Shown in pieces: positions 11,603 through 22,473 of a stretch of DNA of 64,000 bases. The stretch spans positions 3,434,001 through 3,498,000 of the forward strand of contig NC_045147.1 of NCBI RefSeq assembly GCF_008831285.2. Direction: 5' to 3'. Below the pieces are notes generated by a model. It searched no databases. It was not told the origin of the DNA and saw only the letters and a program-made list of their open reading frames with translations. Position numbers and translations under genes: made by a program. Within the stretch, counting starts at the first letter, position 1. Each line of letters begins with the position of its first letter. The DNA comes from Nymphaea colorata. Taxonomy: Eukaryota > Streptophyta > Magnoliopsida > Nymphaeales > Nymphaeaceae.

Positions 11603-12895
11603 TTATGTAGGGGTTATACAATTTAGCTTCAGCAGGACATCCCCATATGTGCATATAATAAAGAGAAGGTTTCCTACCTGTCTATAAGGAGTTGTGGGAA
11701 CAGCCTTAGTAGGAACCCTATTCTGTATATGCACTGTTGTCCTGAGAGCTTTACCCCACAAGGTTAGAGGGAGAGTAGAGTAATTTAACATAGCTAGAAC
11801 CATTTCTTTAAGCGTACGATTTCTTCTTTCAGCAACACCATTTTGGTAGGCGCTGCCTGGCATAGTGTATTGAGGCACAATGCCTTCTTCCTTTAGAAAT
11901 CGCGCTAATGGTCCCTCCCTTTGTCCCATCTCAGTGAACCTACCATAATATTCACCACCTCTATCTAATCTGAGTATCTTGATAACCTCACCGGTTTGTT
12001 TCTCTACTTCTTTCTTATAGTCTTTGAAAACTTGACACACATCGGATTTTTCAAAGATTAAGTAGAGATACAAATACCGAGAATAGTCATCTATAAAGGT
12101 GACAAAATACTTTTCGCCTGTGTAACAAGGAGAGAAATGTCCACAAACATCTGTGTGAACAATTCCTAATCTTTCAGTACATCGCTCGGTACCTTCTTTA
12201 TATATGTTAATTTGCTTTGCCTTTATACAATCAACACATATGTCGTTATCTGTAAAATCAAGAGATCGTAAGATCCCTTCATTTAAGAGTCTCCTTATTC
12301 TCTTTTCAGAGATATGACCAAAACGGCGGTACCATAGCATGTATGAATCATCCTTTATGGTACTACGCTTATTGTCAATTATATTATGACTACAAACCAA
12401 CGATTCAGGAGATTGGATCTTCACATTCAACTTGTATAAACCATCACACAAAATAGTAGAACCTATTTCAACAAGATCTTTATAAATCAACATTTTTGAA
12501 TTTTCAAACTTTAAACAGAAATCAAATTTGTCCAGTCTTGATACAGAAATTAAGTTTCTACTATATGATGGAACAAAGAAAACATCATGAAGATCCAAAA
12601 CAAAGCCAGTGTCAAGCCTAATCTGGCATTCTCCTACAGCTTTCACATGTGAGCGCATTTTGTTTCCTGAGAAAATGCTCATCTCATGTAGTGTTGGTTC
12701 CCTTTTGCTCAGAAAGTCCTGTAAATTATTGGCAATATGCATAGTAGCACCAGAGTCAATCCACCAGCTATTAATAGGAACATGTAACATATTACTTTCA
12801 AGTGAAACAAATGACATGTTACTTTTCTTCTCTAACCAATTCTTGTACTTGATGCAGTCTGACTTCTTATGCCCCTTTTTTTGCAAAAGAAACAC
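11603..12895 (-). pseudogene. Copia-1 protease, pre-integrase and integrase
   Basis: In order, this frame holds the second half of the gag zinc knuckle (GHKKSDC), the aspartic protease active site WWIDSGATMHI, the pre-integrase zinc motif with LWYRRFGHISEKRIRRL and CVDCIKAKQ, and the integrase core. Core motifs are HTDVCGHF, TFIDDYSRYLYLYLI, LRLDRGGEY and NGVAERRNRT, which give the D, D, E triad. The frame breaks near 11680 after TKAVPTTPY. The start is shifted relative to gag by an indel in a T-run near 12885. Protease and integrase active-site residues are intact; only the frame is broken. Confidence 0.92.
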
Positions 12896-13674
12896 TTTAT
12901 AGGGGCAAAGTTAGTCTGCGCAGTTTGAGAAGCAGTTTGTCCTGTTGACTTGTTCTTGGCACTCCTTTTCATTGAACTTTTCTTTATGCCAACTTTACTA
13001 GCCCCAGAGTGAGAAACCATATGTGCACTTTGCAACTTCTCACCTTTCATTCTTTCCTCCTCTTCAACACACTTAGACATCAATTCATTGAATGTCCATT
13101 CAGTATTATGTGTGTTGTAACTGATCTTAAAAGGAGTATATTCAGCTGGTAAAGAGGTCAAAGTAAAGAATACCAAGAAAGATTCAGAAATAGTCAACTT
13201 CATGTCATTCAATTGAGAAGCAATGTTCCTCATTTCTAACATATGCTGGCGAATGTTACCCCCTCCTTGATATTTCATAGATATTAACTTTGACATTAGA
13301 GTACTGGCTCTGGCTTTATGAGAACTGACAAACTGAGCTTCAACTGCATCCAAGAACTCTCTCACCGATCTACAAGGTGGGATAGCACCATGTATGTTCT
13401 TAGCGACCCTTGATTGCAAAAGCAACAAGCTTAGTTGGTTAGAACGCTCCCACTTGTCAAAATACACTATTTCATTATGTGTACTTTCTGGTGTAAGAGG
13501 TGGTGGCTCAGGTCTCCTCAAAGCCATGTCCAGATCCATATACCCCAATGTAAACACAACATTTTCTTTCCATTCAGCATAATTCGAATCATCAAGTAAA
13601 GGGATAGAATTTGAGCCATTAAAATAAATAGAACCAGGCACTGCAGATGACAAAAGACGTCTATAAGTTGACAT
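12832..13674 (-). pseudogene. Copia-1 gag
   Basis: Retrotransposon capsid protein of the gag-polypeptide (UBN2) type. It starts MSTYRRLLSS at 13674 and contains NYAEWKENVVFTLGYMDLD, KARASTLMSKLISMKYQGGG and EWTFNELMSKCVEEEERMK. The CCHC knuckle begins CFFCKK and then loses frame at a T-run near 12885. The remaining GHKKSDC lies in the next frame. Related to, but clearly diverged from, the gag of Copia-2/3. Confidence 0.9.
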
Positions 13675-14340
13675 GCATTATATGAGACAAACCATATGGA
13701 ACAGTAAACCAAATAAAGGCTCTTCATGTCTACTATTTCCAAGACAAATACCAGGGGTCATTAAGATATTACTTTGGTAATATACCTAATACGCACATGT
13801 ATTCCGTCTTAACTTTATCTAGTAAAACTAAGAAATGTAAATCCAAACTATAGTTAAGCATAACATCTTTGGGTGTAAAATGACAGAACTATGTAAGGAT
13901 TTATTTTCCTATTTTACTCTACTTATTCTCCTGAACATAACACACTACCTTTGAGTAATTATGCTACTTCAAATGAGAATAAGTACAACATGAAACACTA
14001 ATGTGCCTTTAAATCATGCGTAGTCACTTTGGTGAGGTATGACATGATTTAACTAATCATAGGCTCTTTACATTAGCGTTATCGTACAAATTTATGATCA
14101 TGCAATAAAATTTAACTTTAGCATAATCCTAAACAAAACATGATACAAAAACATAATATGTCACAATAACACATTTAAAAATGAAATACACGAATCACAT
14201 GAATCCTTTCTGCATAATCAACTTAATGCTATCTAAATTATTCATTAAAGCTCCATAAAACATAATCAATCGGTCCCGTATCGATCTAAAATGATCGAAC
14301 CAATCCATTAATCACCTTAAATGGCCATAAAAACACATAT
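13675..14340 (-). other. Copia-1 5' untranslated region, AT-rich part
   Basis: Lies between gag and the CCGGTT-rich array inside Copia-1. It is AT-rich with no coding frame. The equivalent part of Copia-2 is 38300-38848. Confidence 0.7.
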
Positions 14341-14726
14341 ACCAGCTTCCTCTAGCTTAGAACCGGTCCCGTATCAGTCCTAAATGGACCGAACCGGTGG
14401 AAAACTAGATGAAGCGGTCCGAAAAAAGGAAAGAACCAGTCTCAAACAACTCTAAATCGGTTCGAAAAGGCCCAAACCGGCTCTAAAACTGAATGAACCG
14501 GTCTGAAAATCAACTGAACCGGTCTAGAAAAGATTCGAATCGGTCCTAAAATGCCCGAACCGGTCGGTCCCCAAAAGCCTGAACCGGTCCTGAAACGGAC
14601 TGTATCGGTTTCGAAATGAACTGAAGCGGTTCTGTTTATAAAATCAGACCGAACGGATACGGATCGGGATCGACAGGTCCCGACCTGATCCAAAAAGAAA
14701 TGAAAAAAGGCGGGCGGGCGGAAGAA
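14341..14726 (-). repeat. AACCGGTTC-rich degenerate array in the Copia-1 5' UTR
   Basis: About a dozen copies of a 20-30 bp unit containing (g)aaccggt(c/t) with short spacers such as tctgaaaa or cctaaaatg. The same kind of array is found in the same position of Copia-2 (37690-38230) and Copia-3 (54770-55310). At 14727 it is joined to viral coat-protein sequence, and the rest of the UTR continues at 30520. Confidence 0.85.
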
Positions 14727-15806
14727 TCTAGGCTCTTTATCATACCTTTGTGGCGTATAAATTTGTTTGCAAAAACTATATTCTCCTTTTATTTGTTTAG
14801 AAATGGTTATCTCAGTACATTTTTTTACTAATTCGTCAATAATAAATTGAATCCTTATACTAATGTTGTCTAGGTGGGGCATCATCTCTTTTTCTTTATA
14901 TTTTTTATGAATTTCAGAACCCAAGGGGTCTGGTAATTTGAGAAAGAGGCTTTCTCCTATCTCTTTATTATAAAAACAGCCCGCTAAGGAACTATAATAA
15001 AAGAAGTCTTGTAAAAAAGGTTTAATATAGCGCCAGTCTTTAATTTGGAGCTGCTCTAGTTTTCTAATGGAGTCTTTCTGTTGTTTATCATACCCTGTAT
15101 TTGGCTGGTATCCTAGTAAGAATAATTGTATTTTATTGGTAAAGTTGTAAATGTTTTTACCTAAAAGAATTTCTCTTTGTAAGTCTTGTGGGTGTTCTCT
15201 TTTGTATGCTTCCCAAGATGCTCTAGCGGTTTCTCCTAAGAATTTTTCTGCCCAATTGTACATTTCTTCTGTTGTCCACATTTCTTGATTCATCCTATCC
15301 CATTTCCTAGCAACTCGTTGAGTCCACATGTCTATTACTGAGGGTAATAATTGCGGATCATGAGCACTTATGTTTAAAATTCTTCCTTCATCTATTAAAT
15401 CTTTTCTGTCTATGGTTTCTAAAGGCATTCTTTTACCCTTAGGTGTATAGGTATCTCTTTCTTTATATTCTACATAAGCTCTTCTAGGGGGTTGTCCGGG
15501 TGAATAGAATAGTACAGGTGACGTTGACTGGGGTTGTGTTTGGTGTTGAGGTTGTTGTTGGTCTTGAGGTGATCTTCCACTGGTCACGAGGGATGATTCT
15601 GGAGCATCTATTTCCATAAGATTTTTTGAGATGTGCATATCTTCTAGTCTATTTATCCTAATATTTCCCGTGGGATCTATATATAGGTGGTCTTCTTCTT
15701 GAATTTTTCCTTCTGCTACTAATTTTATTTCTAGTCTAAGGATGTCATCTTCTGATAAGTCAAATCCCTTAGGAAGGAGAATACAATTATTTTCTAAGGT
15801 TTCCAT
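14442..15806 (-). pseudogene. V1 coat protein N-terminal part fused to Copia-1 UTR
   Basis: Encodes the coat-protein N-terminal part from METLENNCIL at 15806 to RYDKEPR at about 14727. The first ~360 codons are open. The virus/copia junction then happens to keep the frame, adding about 95 codons translated from the CCGGTT array before a stop at 14442. The start overlaps the movement-protein stop as TAATG. The zinc knuckle and acidic tail are not here; they are at 20281-20812, at the other end of the circularly permuted segment. The role in the virus was capsid assembly. The fused tail is an accident, not a domain. Confidence 0.88.
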
Positions 15807-16740
15807 TAATCTTCTATCTGGCTACGGAATTCTTCAGATTCAATTTCTTCTTTATGTTGTTTTTCTTTATAGTCTAAAAATCTTACAGTATAGCTACCAT
15901 TGGGGTTTTTAAACATTAAACTTTCTTCAGGAACTTTGACATTAGTCTTTATTTCTAGATTTTTACTAATATTCCAATCTAAGCCTTCTAATTCTTCTGG
16001 TCAATAGCCATAGGCTTGATCATCCTAATACCTTTACTAGTCATAGATTCGATTATAGCCTTGGTATCAATTTTGTACTTTGTAGTACTACTATTTGTTA
16101 ATTTTCCTAAGAATCCGACATTTACAAGTAAATTAGCTTTTCCCGTAAATGTTTCATATCCTTTAGTTTGAATTCCTATGATAATATGTTCAAGGTCTCT
16201 TATTCTTAGCAAGAAATCAGGTGCACAATAAAATATGCCCTTGTTGTTAGACATATCAATTTCCATACTTGCTATAATGGCCTTCCTAGCATCATTTGCC
16301 CATCTCTTATCTAGTAAGGTGATTAATACTTTAGTTCCTAGATTTCTTCTGGCTAGGCCTTTAATTCCTATAATTATTAGACCAAGATGGATAAATCTAT
16401 TTTGGTTTCGTAATAATTGTTTAATACTGTCATGACTAACGATGCCAATGTTTTGGTGTTCAGTAGTTACACAAACTTCTTCTTCTCTACTTATTCTGAC
16501 TAACTGTGGGTTAATACTCCAAAATCCTGTCCTATATAAAGTTCGAGGGTTTAACAGAGAGAGTTGATGATTATTGTATATTTCCAAATCTCTGTTTACG
16601 TCTATTATCTCTTCTAATGTTCTAGGGCTAGGACCCTGGGTGCGGATCATTCTGGTTAACAGATTATCGTCTATTCGCCTTATTTCATTAGTATCACTGA
16701 GGTTTCTATTGAGACTAGAAAAAGAACGTCTAACAAAGAT
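15806..16740 (-). pseudogene. V1 movement protein, broken
   Basis: Cell-to-cell movement protein of the 30K superfamily, nearly identical to the intact copy in V2. Two lesions are visible. The start codon at 16740-16738 reads ATC instead of ATG, in the overlap with the ORF A stop. One C is missing near 15998 (GACCAG where V2 has GACCCAG), which ends the main frame at MAIDQKN, while the last ~60 codons continue in another frame to the TAATG overlap with the coat gene. The central motif region (FYCAPDFLL, ETFTGKANLLVNVGFLGKL) is unchanged. Confidence 0.9.
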
Positions 16741-17063
16741 TATCTTCTAGAAAAAGCTATACTTTTAGGAATAGGGGTAGGGGTAGGTTTGATCCCACCA
16801 TTTCCTATATTTAGTTTGTCTAGTCTTTTGGTTAATTCCTCTAGGTTTGCTTCCTGTGGTTCTGGATTTTTTCCTAAGGTTCGTTCGAGATGGCTAAGCC
16901 TTTGGTTTAGTTTTATCATCATAATAATTAGCAGGTTTAGTTGACGAACTATAAGTTTATCAGAACTACTAGGTGGATCGTATCTGGTTAATCCTTCTGC
17001 ATCGGGGTAGTAGGTTCTTGTTTCTTTTAGACTTTGTATGTAGATATCTTCTTTATCACACAT
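16740..17063 (-). CDS. V1 ORF A: virion-associated-protein-like, 107 aa
   Basis: Small protein with a helical, leucine-rich stretch at about residues 38-66 (RQLNLLIIMMIKLNQRLSHL) that could form a coiled coil, followed by a second helix. The C-terminus is Pro/Thr-rich and basic (KPTPTPIPK...SRR). This layout (coiled coil, then proline-rich basic tail, about 110 aa, just upstream of MP) resembles virion-associated proteins of caulimovirids and the small ORF2 product of rice tungro bacilliform virus; that comparison is inference from architecture. Differs from V2 and V3 by an Asn for Lys in the GK(N/K)PEPQ segment. The frame is intact. Confidence 0.7.
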   Translation of the reverse strand: MCDKEDIYIQSLKETRTYYPDAEGLTRYDPPSSSDKLIVRQLNLLIIMMIKLNQRLSHLERTLGKNPEPQEANLEELTKRLDKLNIGNGGIKPTPTPIPKSIAFSRR

Positions 17064-17905
17064 AAATGTCTGTAAGGTTTACTATTTTTTTAGGGTCGTA
17101 TGTTTTTCAGGAATCATATAATAATACGAAAGAAAATTTTGTAAACTAAGTAAAATATTTTAGGATTTTTGAAAACACCGTGTTTAGAAATCAAAGGATA
17201 CTTAAGATTTTTCGAAAGAAAAAGGTTCTAGAGCCTACTAGGTACTCATCTCTTTTAATCCCGCAGTCCTATGTATCATGCATACAACTTCACACTCTGT
17301 TTACAAGTCTTAAGTTTTAGGTTGGAAAAATTCCTTTCACAGGAACAGGGTTCTACGAACAGATAACACATCTATTATAAAAAAGAACAAACTAAAACAT
17401 GGTAAGCCTATGGTATGATTCCCCCGATTTTAAAAACTTGTTGTATTCTCCTTTCATAGAACACCATGTGCGACACCTATGTCATCCCATTCAAACCTCA
17501 CCGTTTGTGCACTGTTTTCCCCAAAACGGCCTCCTCGCCTCACGGGTACTTCTTTTCCACAATAGCCTTTTGGTCTTAAAGGATTTACACAGTGGCTCGT
17601 CCAGAGAATCAAGAACTCAAAAACACGGGAATCAGATCATGAACAAAACATGTTATAACAGGTTCTTCCTTAGGTTCTTCCTTATAAAGCATGGTTCTAC
17701 GCATAGATCCTGGCTAGGGCCAGAACTTCCAACATAAAACACAAAGATTCATAATAACAGATTATGCAGGCGTATGCAAAGAGACATGCTTCCGGGGAAG
17801 AGACTTTCCCGTTCGGCTTATAAACGAAGCACGAAAGAAAGCTTTAAACACACATAAAAACTTTCATTAAAAGCAGAGCATACTTACAAGACCAAGAGCG
17901 TACTA

Positions 17906-17918
17906 GGCTCTGATACCA
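17906..17918 (-). promoter_or_regulatory. V1 primer binding site for initiator tRNA-Met
   Basis: Minus strand reads TGGTATCAGAGCC, complementary to the 3' end of plant initiator tRNA-Met, the standard caulimovirid minus-strand primer. Unlike V2 and V3, the adjacent GGCCCCCTCTTTAAA box is present once only. Confidence 0.93.
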
Positions 17919-18103
17919 ATTTAAAGAGGGGGCCAGATTTACAGACGAAAGCGCCGGTTCGCTTCTTACAACAACATGGGAGAAAAGGGGAGTGGAGAAG
18001 AATGTGAAGGGAAACGAGGAAGGGAGAGGACTCAAGGACTCAGAAGTAAGCACTCGGAGGTGGATGGATGAGAGGATGATCCTTACAGACGCTGGGGAGG
18101 TGC

Positions 18104-18110
18104 ATTTATA
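18104..18110 (-). promoter_or_regulatory. V1 TATA box
   Basis: TATAAAT followed by GCACC on the minus strand, at the same place as in V2 and V3. Confidence 0.75.
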
Positions 18111-18821
18111 GGCACCGGACTTCAAAACCAATTACAATATGGAAAAAGAATAGGATTCCTTCCCGAACAAGCTAAACACAATCAAACAAAAGTAGTTACA
18201 TTCGAAGGAAGTCGATGGTGGACAGATGTCGTGTGCTGGATGAGGTGGCAGTCGAATGTATCCAAAAAGCCAAAAAGTGCTACAGTGTGCTATAGTGCCC
18301 GCCAAAGTGCTACAGTAACTGCTACAGTAGCCGCTTCGTCTTTTCTTCAATGAGGATGCCACGTGTTCACTTTTTTGACATGTGTAATATTCCTTCGTCT
18401 TTATTCACACATCGTTGCTTTATTTACATAAAGAGGGTCGGCAACTACAACGATCTTCCAGAAGTGCCTCGAAACGATTTGCTTCAGGATGTGACCCAGA
18501 GCTTATCCTGTGGGGTACGTCACAGGGTAAATTTTTTTATGCCGAAAATTTACAAACGTAAAACCCATATTTATCCTAGAGGGTTTTTCCAGGGTAGATT
18601 TCTACAACGCAAATCCTATGTTTAACTTGGGGGATTTTCCCAAAGAGAAGTTTATCACGTTTCTTCTCAAACGGATGATGCTTACGTTTTACATGGGAAG
18701 CACTGTACCCATGGAAAGTTTAACCATGACTTACAAGGGCCAAGTTTAACCGGTCTTGACAAACGTTAGGCTGCAGGGTTAAGGACTCAGCAGTTTCGTC
18801 CCTACTTCTTTTAGAGGATGT

Positions 18822-20155
18822 CTACTGCCATGCTGGATCAGTTTCTCCTTCGCTATCTGAATGCTGATAGAATTGGAGAACAGTTGCAGCACCATCTTTT
18901 CCCGTGTCTCCTATTTCATGGACTTGCCATCCTACATTAATTTGGGCAAAATGTTCCCGTAAGCCTGGTTTCATACAAACATGATTTTGGAATGGTATCA
19001 CCATTTTTACATGTTCAGAGTTAGATAGGTATATCCTAGTATTTCTGTCTTCTGAGATAAGGTTATGTGGGTGATGCCATGTTTTCAGTTGTTGAGACAT
19101 TTTGAATTCCCTCCATCTTGTAAGCTCATTGTACTACTCATCTGTATTTACTTCTGGTTCTGGTATGTCCGTGAGAGGTAGGGGGGTTTGTAGAGGGGTG
19201 GCAAAAGAGTGTGTCTGAATAGTTATCTCATGTTTTGCATCACATGGATAATCATATGTTGGTGGGATTGTATTGATGTCTAAATTTACAAATCCCTTTG
19301 TAACCCAGTTGTTTAGGAAAATTTGTTCTACTATATGGGCCAGCCGCCAATTGAATCGCAGCATATGAGTCTGCTCTACTGCTGTTACGATAATCCTTCT
19401 TACATATCCTTGTTCCATTAGACCTTTCAAGGAGACCTGCATATCAAGCATCTCTGTGTCTGTCCATTTCTTTAGATTGATGCTTGCCAGGACAATCTTA
19501 AATCCTACATTGCACTCACAGAAAGAGTTATCAGTATGTCTTTCTTGTTGATATTTGACTAAACAGAATTTCATTCCCTTCTTTCGCAATCCGGGGTTTT
19601 TTGCAAGAAATCTTAGTATATCCTGGATGCGTCCTTGTTCCTTCTTCTGCTTCTGGAGTACGATTTTGTAGACTTGCTCTTTTGCTTCATCAATAACTGG
19701 GGGAAAACTTTCTCGTTTTTCCTCCCACTGTTTTTTCATTTCCTTTTCCCAATGCCTTTTCAGTAACTCGACCTCGGCTGTCGACTGTTTTAATTTTTCA
19801 GCCAGGTCTTCTATTGTTTCTTTACAAAGAGTTAACTCTTTACTAGCAGCCTCTAACTGTTGGGCTATGTCTAAAAATATGGGGTTAGGGGTAGGATCCG
19901 GAAAGAGCTTGAGTTGGCTTTGTGTAATCTGGTTTTGAGTATTTTTGATGCTAAGGTAGGTTGCCAGGATGCTAAGAACTTTAGAGAAAGTTGGGTTTTT
20001 CCTATTGTGCCAGAGGTTGTCCAATATAATATGATCTTTTTGGTCAAGGTTCATACCAGGTAAGGTTAAAAATGTAAATTGGAGTCTGGGGGTAATATGG
20101 GTAGGCCTAGGTCTGGGTCGATTTGGACAAGGTGGGTTTGGCTGGAAGAAGCCAC
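18822..20155 (-). pseudogene. V1 ORF E, type A (RT-less form)
   Basis: Protein of unknown function, about 440 codons, homologous along its length to ORF E type B at 28757-30117 but strongly diverged. Shared islands include (S/N)SFCEC(D/N)xGF, LNLRKW/INLKKW and YPCDAKHEIT; between them most residues differ. A central helical segment (LEAASKELTLCKETIEDLAE...) is probably a coiled coil and the tail is acidic. Lesions: the start aligned to the type-B ATG is GTG (20155-20153), there is a one-base frame change in a T-run near 20087, and an in-frame TAG follows VNTDE at 19134. After it the same frame continues through HVKMVIPFQNHVCMKPGL to 18822. The upstream splice-acceptor context is conserved. 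Position after RNase H and before the leader recalls ORF4 of tungroviruses or ORF VI of caulimoviruses, but I see no diagnostic motif of either. Confidence 0.75.
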
Positions 20156-20280
20156 GTTTCCTGAAACAAAATGTTATTGTTAAATAAAAGAATGCATTCT
20201 ACTTTGTCTACCGTGGCTAGTGTCTACTTACAGAAGATTAAACTCATCCTATATGATGCTCAAAAAGCTATCGAACAATA
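20156..20280 (-). promoter_or_regulatory. V1 short intergenic with splice-acceptor-like site before ORF E
   Basis: Between the coat-protein stop (20281) and ORF E. On the minus strand it ends in a pyrimidine-rich tract ATTTTGTTTCAG (AG at 20162-20161), 5 nt before the ORF E start position. The part from GTAGACACTAGCC onward is about 87 percent identical to V3 (30118-30190). In V1 and V2 this sequence is joined directly to the coat gene, with no protease or RT between. Confidence 0.7.
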
Positions 20281-20812
20281 TTAGTCATCATCCATGTTAT
20301 CTAACATGTATTGTAGGTTGGTTAAAGTAGAAAATTTTTCTTGAAATTCCTCACCATTTTTTCTAATTGATTCGAGTATATTATGTCCCTTGCAGCTATA
20401 GCTACAGGGTTCTTCATCAGAGGAATTAGGAGCATGAAATGATTCTTCTATGGATACAATACTATAAATGCTTTCAGTATCGCTAATATATTCATCTAAA
20501 GCCAATACATCCTCATTTACACAGTCGACTAGAATAGAGGCTTTATTGTAGAGATTTTTCCGTTTTGAACAGTCCCTAGCTAAATGTTCAGGACTGCCGC
20601 AAGTAAAGCATGTTAATTTGTTTTTATAATCTCTTTGAGTATTATATTTTCTAACATGTTTATGTTTGTCAAGATAGGGTTTTCTAGCATTAGATTTACG
20701 AAGGTAGTATCTCTGTCTTTTATCTTTATCTCTTGTTTTATAGATTTTTGGGTGTCTAGGCTCTTTATCATACCTTTGTGGCGTATAAATTTGTTTGCAA
20801 AAACTATATTCT
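20281..20812 (-). pseudogene. V1 coat protein C-terminal part with zinc knuckle
   Basis: C-terminal 176 or so codons of the coat protein: a basic RNA-binding stretch (KTRDKDKRQRYYLRKSNARK), the CCHC knuckle CFTCGSPEHLARDC (C-x2-C-x4-H-x4-C), then an acidic Ser-rich tail (DEYISDTES, NSSDEEP) ending NMDDD. These features are typical of caulimovirid coat proteins. The first 58 bp (20755-20812) repeat 14727-14784 exactly, so this piece and 14727-15806 are two ends of one circularly permuted gene. Confidence 0.9.
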
Positions 20813-20833
20813 AGAGCCTACTAGCAGGCAAAA
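20813..20833. other. V1/V2 junction filler
   Basis: About 21 bp joining V1 and V2 head to head. It is made of AGAGCCTACTAG, also found in the viral leader (17228, 23355), and CAGGCAAAAA, also found in ORF E at 20886. This looks like templated filler from end joining. Confidence 0.6.
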
Positions 20834-21771
20834 AGGTTCCCCCAAATATCCCTTTAGTCAAGGAACAGATATACCATTTTGTAATGCAGGCAAAAAGAAA
20901 ACAACAGATTAACATGCAAAATTTGTTAAGGACCATGGCACGACATTCAAAGAAGAAAAAGCCTGGTTTAGAATTTGCTTTGCTGAAACATAGACATGAC
21001 CTACATGAAGAAAGTTCTTTCTGTGAATGTGATCAAGGATTTTCCATTATACAAGTCACTCTGAACCTTAGAAAGTGGCAGGACCAGGAGATCCAGGGGA
21101 TAAAACTTTCCCCAAAAACTCTTCTGGAGCAAGGATTTTTGAAACGAGTACTAGTTACAAAAGAAGAGCAGGTAAAACATCTTGATTTTCATTGGCGGGC
21201 TAGCATACACATTAAGAAGGCTGTTCAAAGTAGGAAGTATAAAGCCTTATGGATATATTAATTTAGACATTGAAACTATTCCTCCTTCGTATGAATACCC
21301 TTGTGATGCGAAGCATGAGATCACAATTAACACCTATACTTCACAATTTCCCTTGCAGACTCGTATCCCTGAAGAAACTCTTCGAACTCTTCTCATTACT
21401 GAAGATATATATTCCCAACTAAAGCGTTGGAGAGCTTATACCATAGCTGCAGACCAACATGCCCGGTGGACAAGATCCACTTGTATGGTTGCTGAAGATA
21501 AACATACACGCATCTTCCTAGCAGATACTTGGCTTACTGAAAAATTTTACATTTCTTTCCAAAGTATCTTACAGATAAACCCTGGCCTCTGTGAACACTT
21601 CTACCAAATATATGATAGTAGTCCTGCAAAATGGACCGGTGATGACCAAAATGTCGGAGCAGTTATTCACAGAGATGACAATGAAGATGAGTGGCATGTT
21701 GATGGTGAAGGAGAATGGGATCAAAATGAACAATACGAAGAAGAAATTATTGAAGAAATTGGAAACAACTA
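20834..21771 (+). pseudogene. V2 ORF E, type B, 5'-truncated and frameshifted
   Basis: Matches the C-terminal two thirds of the 469-codon ORF E in V3, starting at the codons for VPPNIPLVKEQ (residue ~151). The frame is shifted by one extra G at 21197-21199 (GGCGGGC where V3 has GGCGGC). After the shift the frame is open to the end, finishing with an acidic tail (ENEQYEEEIIEEIG type) and stop at 21771. This copy shows the natural C-terminus that V3 lacks. It runs uninterrupted into the leader. Confidence 0.85.
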
Positions 21772-22252
21772 GAGAAAAGTAGGGACAAAGCTGTTGAGTC
21801 CTTAACCCTGCAGCCTAACGTTTGTCAAGACCGGTTAAACTTGGCCCTTGTAAGTCATGGTTAAACTTTCCATGGGTACAGTGCTTCCCATGTAAAACGT
21901 AAGCATCATTCGTTTGAGAAGAAACGTGATAAACTTCTCTTTGGGAAAACCCCCCAAGCTAAACATAGGATTTGCGTTGTAGAAATCTACCCTGGAAAAA
22001 CCCTCTAGGATAAATATGGGTTTTACGTTTGTAAATTTTCGGCATAAAAAAATTTACCCTGTGACGTACCCCACAGGATAAGCTCTGGGTCACATCCTGA
22101 AGCAAATCGTTTCGAGGCACTTCTAGAAGATCGTTGTAGTTGCCGACCCTCTTTATGTAAATAAAGCAACGATGTGTGAATAAAGACGAAGGAATATTAC
22201 ACATGTCAAAAAAGTGAACACGTGGCATCCTCATTGAAGAAAAGACGAAGCG

Positions 22253-22312
22253 GCTACTGTAGCAGTTACTGTAGCACTTTGGCGGACACTATAGCACACT
22301 GTAGCACTTTTT
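22253..22312 (+). repeat. CTGTAGCA repeats upstream of the V2 TATA box
   Basis: Four spaced copies: ctactgtagcag, ttactgtagcac, cactatagcac and cactgtagcac. They lie about 170-220 bp upstream of the TATA box and are conserved in V1 (18275-18330) and partly in V3. Enhancer role is a guess from position. Confidence 0.65.
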
Positions 22313-22473
22313 GGCTTTTTGGACACGTTCGACTGCCACCTCATCCAGCACACGACATCTGTCCACCATAGAGTTCCTTCGAATGTAACTACTTTTGTTT
22401 GTTTGTGTTTAGCTTGTTCGGGAAGGAATCCTATTCTTTTTTCATATTGTAATTGGTTTTGAAGTCCGGTGCC

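Larger units (their letters stand above)
17064..18821 (-). promoter_or_regulatory. V1 viral intergenic region, promoter and leader
   Basis: Non-coding viral region between ORF E (ends 18822) and ORF A (starts 17063). It holds, in minus-strand order, the distal region with G-box-like ACACGTGGC (near 18360), TGCTACAGT repeats (18275-18330), TATAAAT at 18110-18104, the tRNA-Met primer site at 17918-17906, and a GTAAGT at 17887-17882. It is near-identical to 21772-23531. Antisense open frames here (for example 18350-18625) are shadows. Confidence 0.85.

Noticed and set aside
17399-17737. 112-codon frame in the leader with copies at 22870-23196 and 27806-28132
   Set aside because: Antisense to the viral leader, with different lengths and frame breaks among the three copies.
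18350-18625. 91-codon frame in the V1 leader, repeated at 21959-22234 in V2
   Set aside because: It is antisense to viral transcription in the promoter region and is conserved only because the DNA copies are nearly identical.
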